Assembly (NCBI RefSeq): GCF_009932555.1
Contig: NZ_BLJO01000001.1
Coordinates: 1,107,691 to 1,171,690 of the forward strand
Length of the DNA: 64,000 nt
DNA from: Steroidobacter agaridevorans
Lineage (GTDB): Bacteria > Pseudomonadota > Gammaproteobacteria > Steroidobacterales > Steroidobacteraceae
Reading direction: 5' to 3'
Below the pieces are notes generated by a model that did not search any database, was not told the DNA's origin, and saw nothing but the letters and a program-made list of their open reading frames with translations. Shown here one piece after another: positions 62,199-64,000 of this stretch (position 1 is the stretch's first letter; each line of letters begins with the position of its first letter). The translations under genes were made by a program, and so were the position numbers.

Positions 62199-64000
62199 TG
62201 ACTTTTCCCAGCAACAATTCTTCCTGAGCGGCGCTCATGCTCACCGCTTTGCCCTTGGCATCCATCTGCGCCCAGCGCCGGTACTCGGAGACTCTTGCCA
62301 TGAAGCCGCAGTCTTCCCGGCTCCAGCGGTCGAAATACGAGTCGATCAACTCACCCCACTCGGGCAGCGACAGCTCCAGTGTCTGCAACGCGCGCCGGAA
62401 GTTGTCTTGAGCGAAGGGGAAGATCACGGAGAAGTACGCATCCATCATCTTACGACTGCGCACCGATCCTTCCGCGTCGCGCAGCACGCACTCCAGCACG
62501 AAGCCGTTCACAGGATTGATGGAATGAATGAACCTGACGAAGTCATAGCATCGTGACAGGTAAGCGGCGCGTGTCACCGGAGTGAATTGCAGCCCGTGGT
62601 GCTGAGCACGTCGATACATGTTCGCGAAGCTGTATGGCTTCAGGTGAGTCGCGTGCAGAATGGCATTCCACAACTCTGGCTGGTCGCCCGTGTTCACGAT
62701 GAGGCGTCCGGCGAAGTCGACGGGCAGCATGTCGAGCACATCGTTCGATACTTTCTCTCTGCATCCGACCGCCAGCCTCATCTGCAGCAGACGATGCACG
62801 ATGTCATCGGTCTGCCCGAGCCCGGTCCTGGTCGAGCCAGACAGCTCGCCGAATCGATAGATGACATAGGGAACACCGCTCTCGGCCGCGCGCCTCAGCA
62901 GCGCTTCCTGTACCCACTTGGACTGGCCATAGCCGCCGTACACCTGCGCGCCGGCGTCGACGAACTCCTCTTTCTCGAAGATCGAGAACTCTTCGCCAAT
63001 CTTCAGCGCGCAGCCGGCGATGCTGGAGACGAACTGGATCAGTTTCAGCCGGTCACTGCTGGCGAGACGGATGATCTCCTTCATGCCGAGCGTGGAATCC
63101 CGGAAGGTCGCGTAACCTTCGATATGGTTCACACGCGCCGAGGCATGCACGATCTGCTGCGCCTCACGGGAACACAGCGTCCAATCCTCCGCTGACAATC
63201 CGAGTTTTGGTTGCCCGATATCACCGCACACCACGGTGATGCGCGACTCGTCGATCTCCAGCTCGAACTTGTCAGCCTGCTTCAGAATGCGCTGTCGTCC
63301 CTGCTCCTTGGTCGCCGCACGCACCAGGCAATAGGCCGTCACATCTGGATCCGCAGCCAGAAATTCGGCAAGGACATGGATGCCAAGAAACCCGGTGGCG
63401 CCGGTGAGAAACAATCGTTGCGCCTTTCCTTGATGCACCGGCACGAGCGTCTTCAGATCGCCGATGGCAAGATCGGCATTCGCATCATGGACGTGCAGAG
63501 GCACGTGAGAGGATGCCGGAGCATTGAACACCGCATTTGACGGCTCGACCTTCCTTCTCAGCGGCACGACCGTGTCGTCCTCATCGACGGTCGATCGCGC
63601 GACTGTCAACTTCTCGAAGGCTGAGCCGTATCGCTGAGCCAGCAAGTCCGCGAACGATCGGATGGTCGTGCACTCGAAGAATACGATCGGAGAGAACTCT
63701 TCGTCGACGCCGAGCTTGATCGACTGGGTGATCTCCGCCATGTCCAACGAGGTGATGCCCGTCTCCATCAGATGACGGCCGTCGTCGATCTCATCGATGC
63801 CGGTGCGCAGTTGATTGGCGATCAGATGCCGGACGAACAGCCGCACCTTGTCGTCGATGCCAAGCTTGAGACTTCCGGCCGGCGGAGACTCGGCGCCGAA
63901 AGAGAAGTGATATTTCTCGGTGCGCTTGATCTTGGCGGCAGGCTCGGCGTCGACAGGCTTCACGGGTGCGTCCGCCTGCTTTGTGAGCCAGTAGCGTTGG
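62188..64000 (-). CDS. PKS-1: polyketide synthase C-terminus, ACP-thioester reductase (partial, 5' end outside window)
   Basis: About 603 codons are visible. The frame is open to the right edge and begins with QRYWLT, the end of the YPFAKxRYW linker that follows KS domains in the other PKS proteins. The gene therefore continues upstream and the GTG at 63963 is not a real start. An ACP follows (METGITSLDM, Ser at visible residue 84), then an NAD(P)H-dependent thioester-reductase domain with LTGATGFLG at about 198-206 and a YGQSK catalytic site (Y357, K361). Such domains release the chain as an aldehyde, or as an alcohol after a second reduction. This is the only chain-release domain in the window. 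The stop overlaps the SDR start by 11 bp. Confidence 0.9.
   Translation of the reverse strand, partial: QRYWLTKQADAPVKPVDAEPAAKIKRTEKYHFSFGAESPPAGSLKLGIDDKVRLFVRHLIANQLRTGIDEIDDGRHLMETGITSLDMAEITQSIKLGVDEEFSPIVFFECTTIRSFADLLAQRYGSAFEKLTVARSTVDEDDTVVPLRRKVEPSNAVFNAPASSHVPLHVHDANADLAIGDLKTLVPVHQGKAQRLFLTGATGFLGIHVLAEFLAADPDVTAYCLVRAATKEQGRQRILKQADKFELEIDESRITVVCGDIGQPKLGLSAEDWTLCSREAQQIVHASARVNHIEGYATFRDSTLGMKEIIRLASSDRLKLIQFVSSIAGCALKIGEEFSIFEKEEFVDAGAQVYGGYGQSKWVQEALLRRAAESGVPYVIYRFGELSGSTRTGLGQTDDIVHRLLQMRLAVGCREKVSNDVLDMLPVDFAGRLIVNTGDQPELWNAILHATHLKPYSFANMYRRAQHHGLQFTPVTRAAYLSRCYDFVRFIHSINPVNGFVLECVLRDAEGSVRSRKMMDAYFSVIFPFAQDNFRRALQTLELSLPEWGELIDSYFDRWSREDCGFMARVSEYRRWAQMDAKGKAVSMSAAQEELLLGKVNEA
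63604..63858 (-). other. PKS-1 terminal ACP
   Basis: Carrier-protein fold with the phosphopantetheine Ser in GITSLDM. Ser+6 is Ile, so this ACP does not carry the beta-branch Trp flag. It presents the finished chain to the adjoining reductase. Confidence 0.8.

Noticed and set aside
62188-63963. GTG at 63963 as the start of a standalone ACP-reductase protein
   Set aside because: The frame is open upstream to the window edge and encodes the RYWLT linker end found after KS domains elsewhere here, so the gene continues beyond the window.
1-64000. NRPS modules, thioesterase, enoylreductase, tRNA genes, insertion sequences, CRISPR repeats
   Set aside because: None of the defining motifs or repeat patterns were found on either strand. 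Repeated DNA tracts are explained by homologous KS, DH and ACP domains.

Overview
This window is the interior of a very large biosynthetic gene cluster from a GC-rich Gram-negative bacterium, probably a proteobacterium. That guess rests on the trans-AT style assembly line, the RND/MMPL exporter and the Shine-Dalgarno usage; I cannot name a genus. All eleven genes lie on the minus strand, so transcription runs from base 64000 to base 1. Gene gaps are 8-82 bp, with two overlaps and one exception of 212 bp. This is the pattern of one operon or two consecutive operons. Both ends are cut inside genes. No tRNA, rRNA, insertion sequence or CRISPR array was seen, and no intergenic stretch exceeds 300 bp.

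Layout in transcription order. (1) 64000-62188: C-terminal end of a polyketide synthase (PKS-1) with an acyl carrier protein and a thioester-reductase release domain. (2) 62198-61245: an extended SDR reductase. (3) 61223-59898: a GMC-type flavoprotein oxidoreductase. (4, 5) Two small membrane-anchored START-like lipid-binding proteins. (6) 58390-45647: PKS-2 (about 4250 aa). (7) A membrane di-iron fatty-acid-hydroxylase-type enzyme whose start overlaps the PKS-2 stop. (8) A third START-like protein. (9-11) 43384-1712: PKS-3, PKS-4 and PKS-5 (5055, 4884 and 3919 aa). (12) From 1651 off the left edge: an RND/MMPL exporter. Counting the two partial genes, that makes twelve coding regions.

The PKS proteins contain KS, DH, KR, C-methyltransferase, ACP and crotonase (ECH) domains but no acyltransferase, thioesterase or enoylreductase. 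They are therefore trans-AT PKS, with malonyl units supplied by an enzyme encoded elsewhere. PKS-3, PKS-4 and PKS-5 appear to form one line joined by split modules (DH//KR between PKS-3 and PKS-4, KS//DH between PKS-4 and PKS-5), with helical docking sequences at the junctions. This line carries three ACPs with the Trp flag of beta-branching carriers. Two of them sit behind an unusual in-cis cassette of three tandem crotonase units. PKS-2 and PKS-3 each begin with their own GNAT loading module, so the cluster has two apparent chain-initiation sites.

Working model (inference): two acetyl-primed, C-methylated and beta-branched polyketide chains, or two variants of one, are built here. One chain is released reductively by the PKS-1 thioester reductase. 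Products are tailored by the SDR, the GMC oxidoreductase and the membrane hydroxylase. The lipophilic product would then be handled at the envelope by three periplasm-facing START proteins and the MMPL exporter. The combination of START proteins, MMPL exporter and membrane hydroxylase with a dual-GNAT, tri-crotonase trans-AT PKS matches no pathway I can name and is the most likely novel system in the window.
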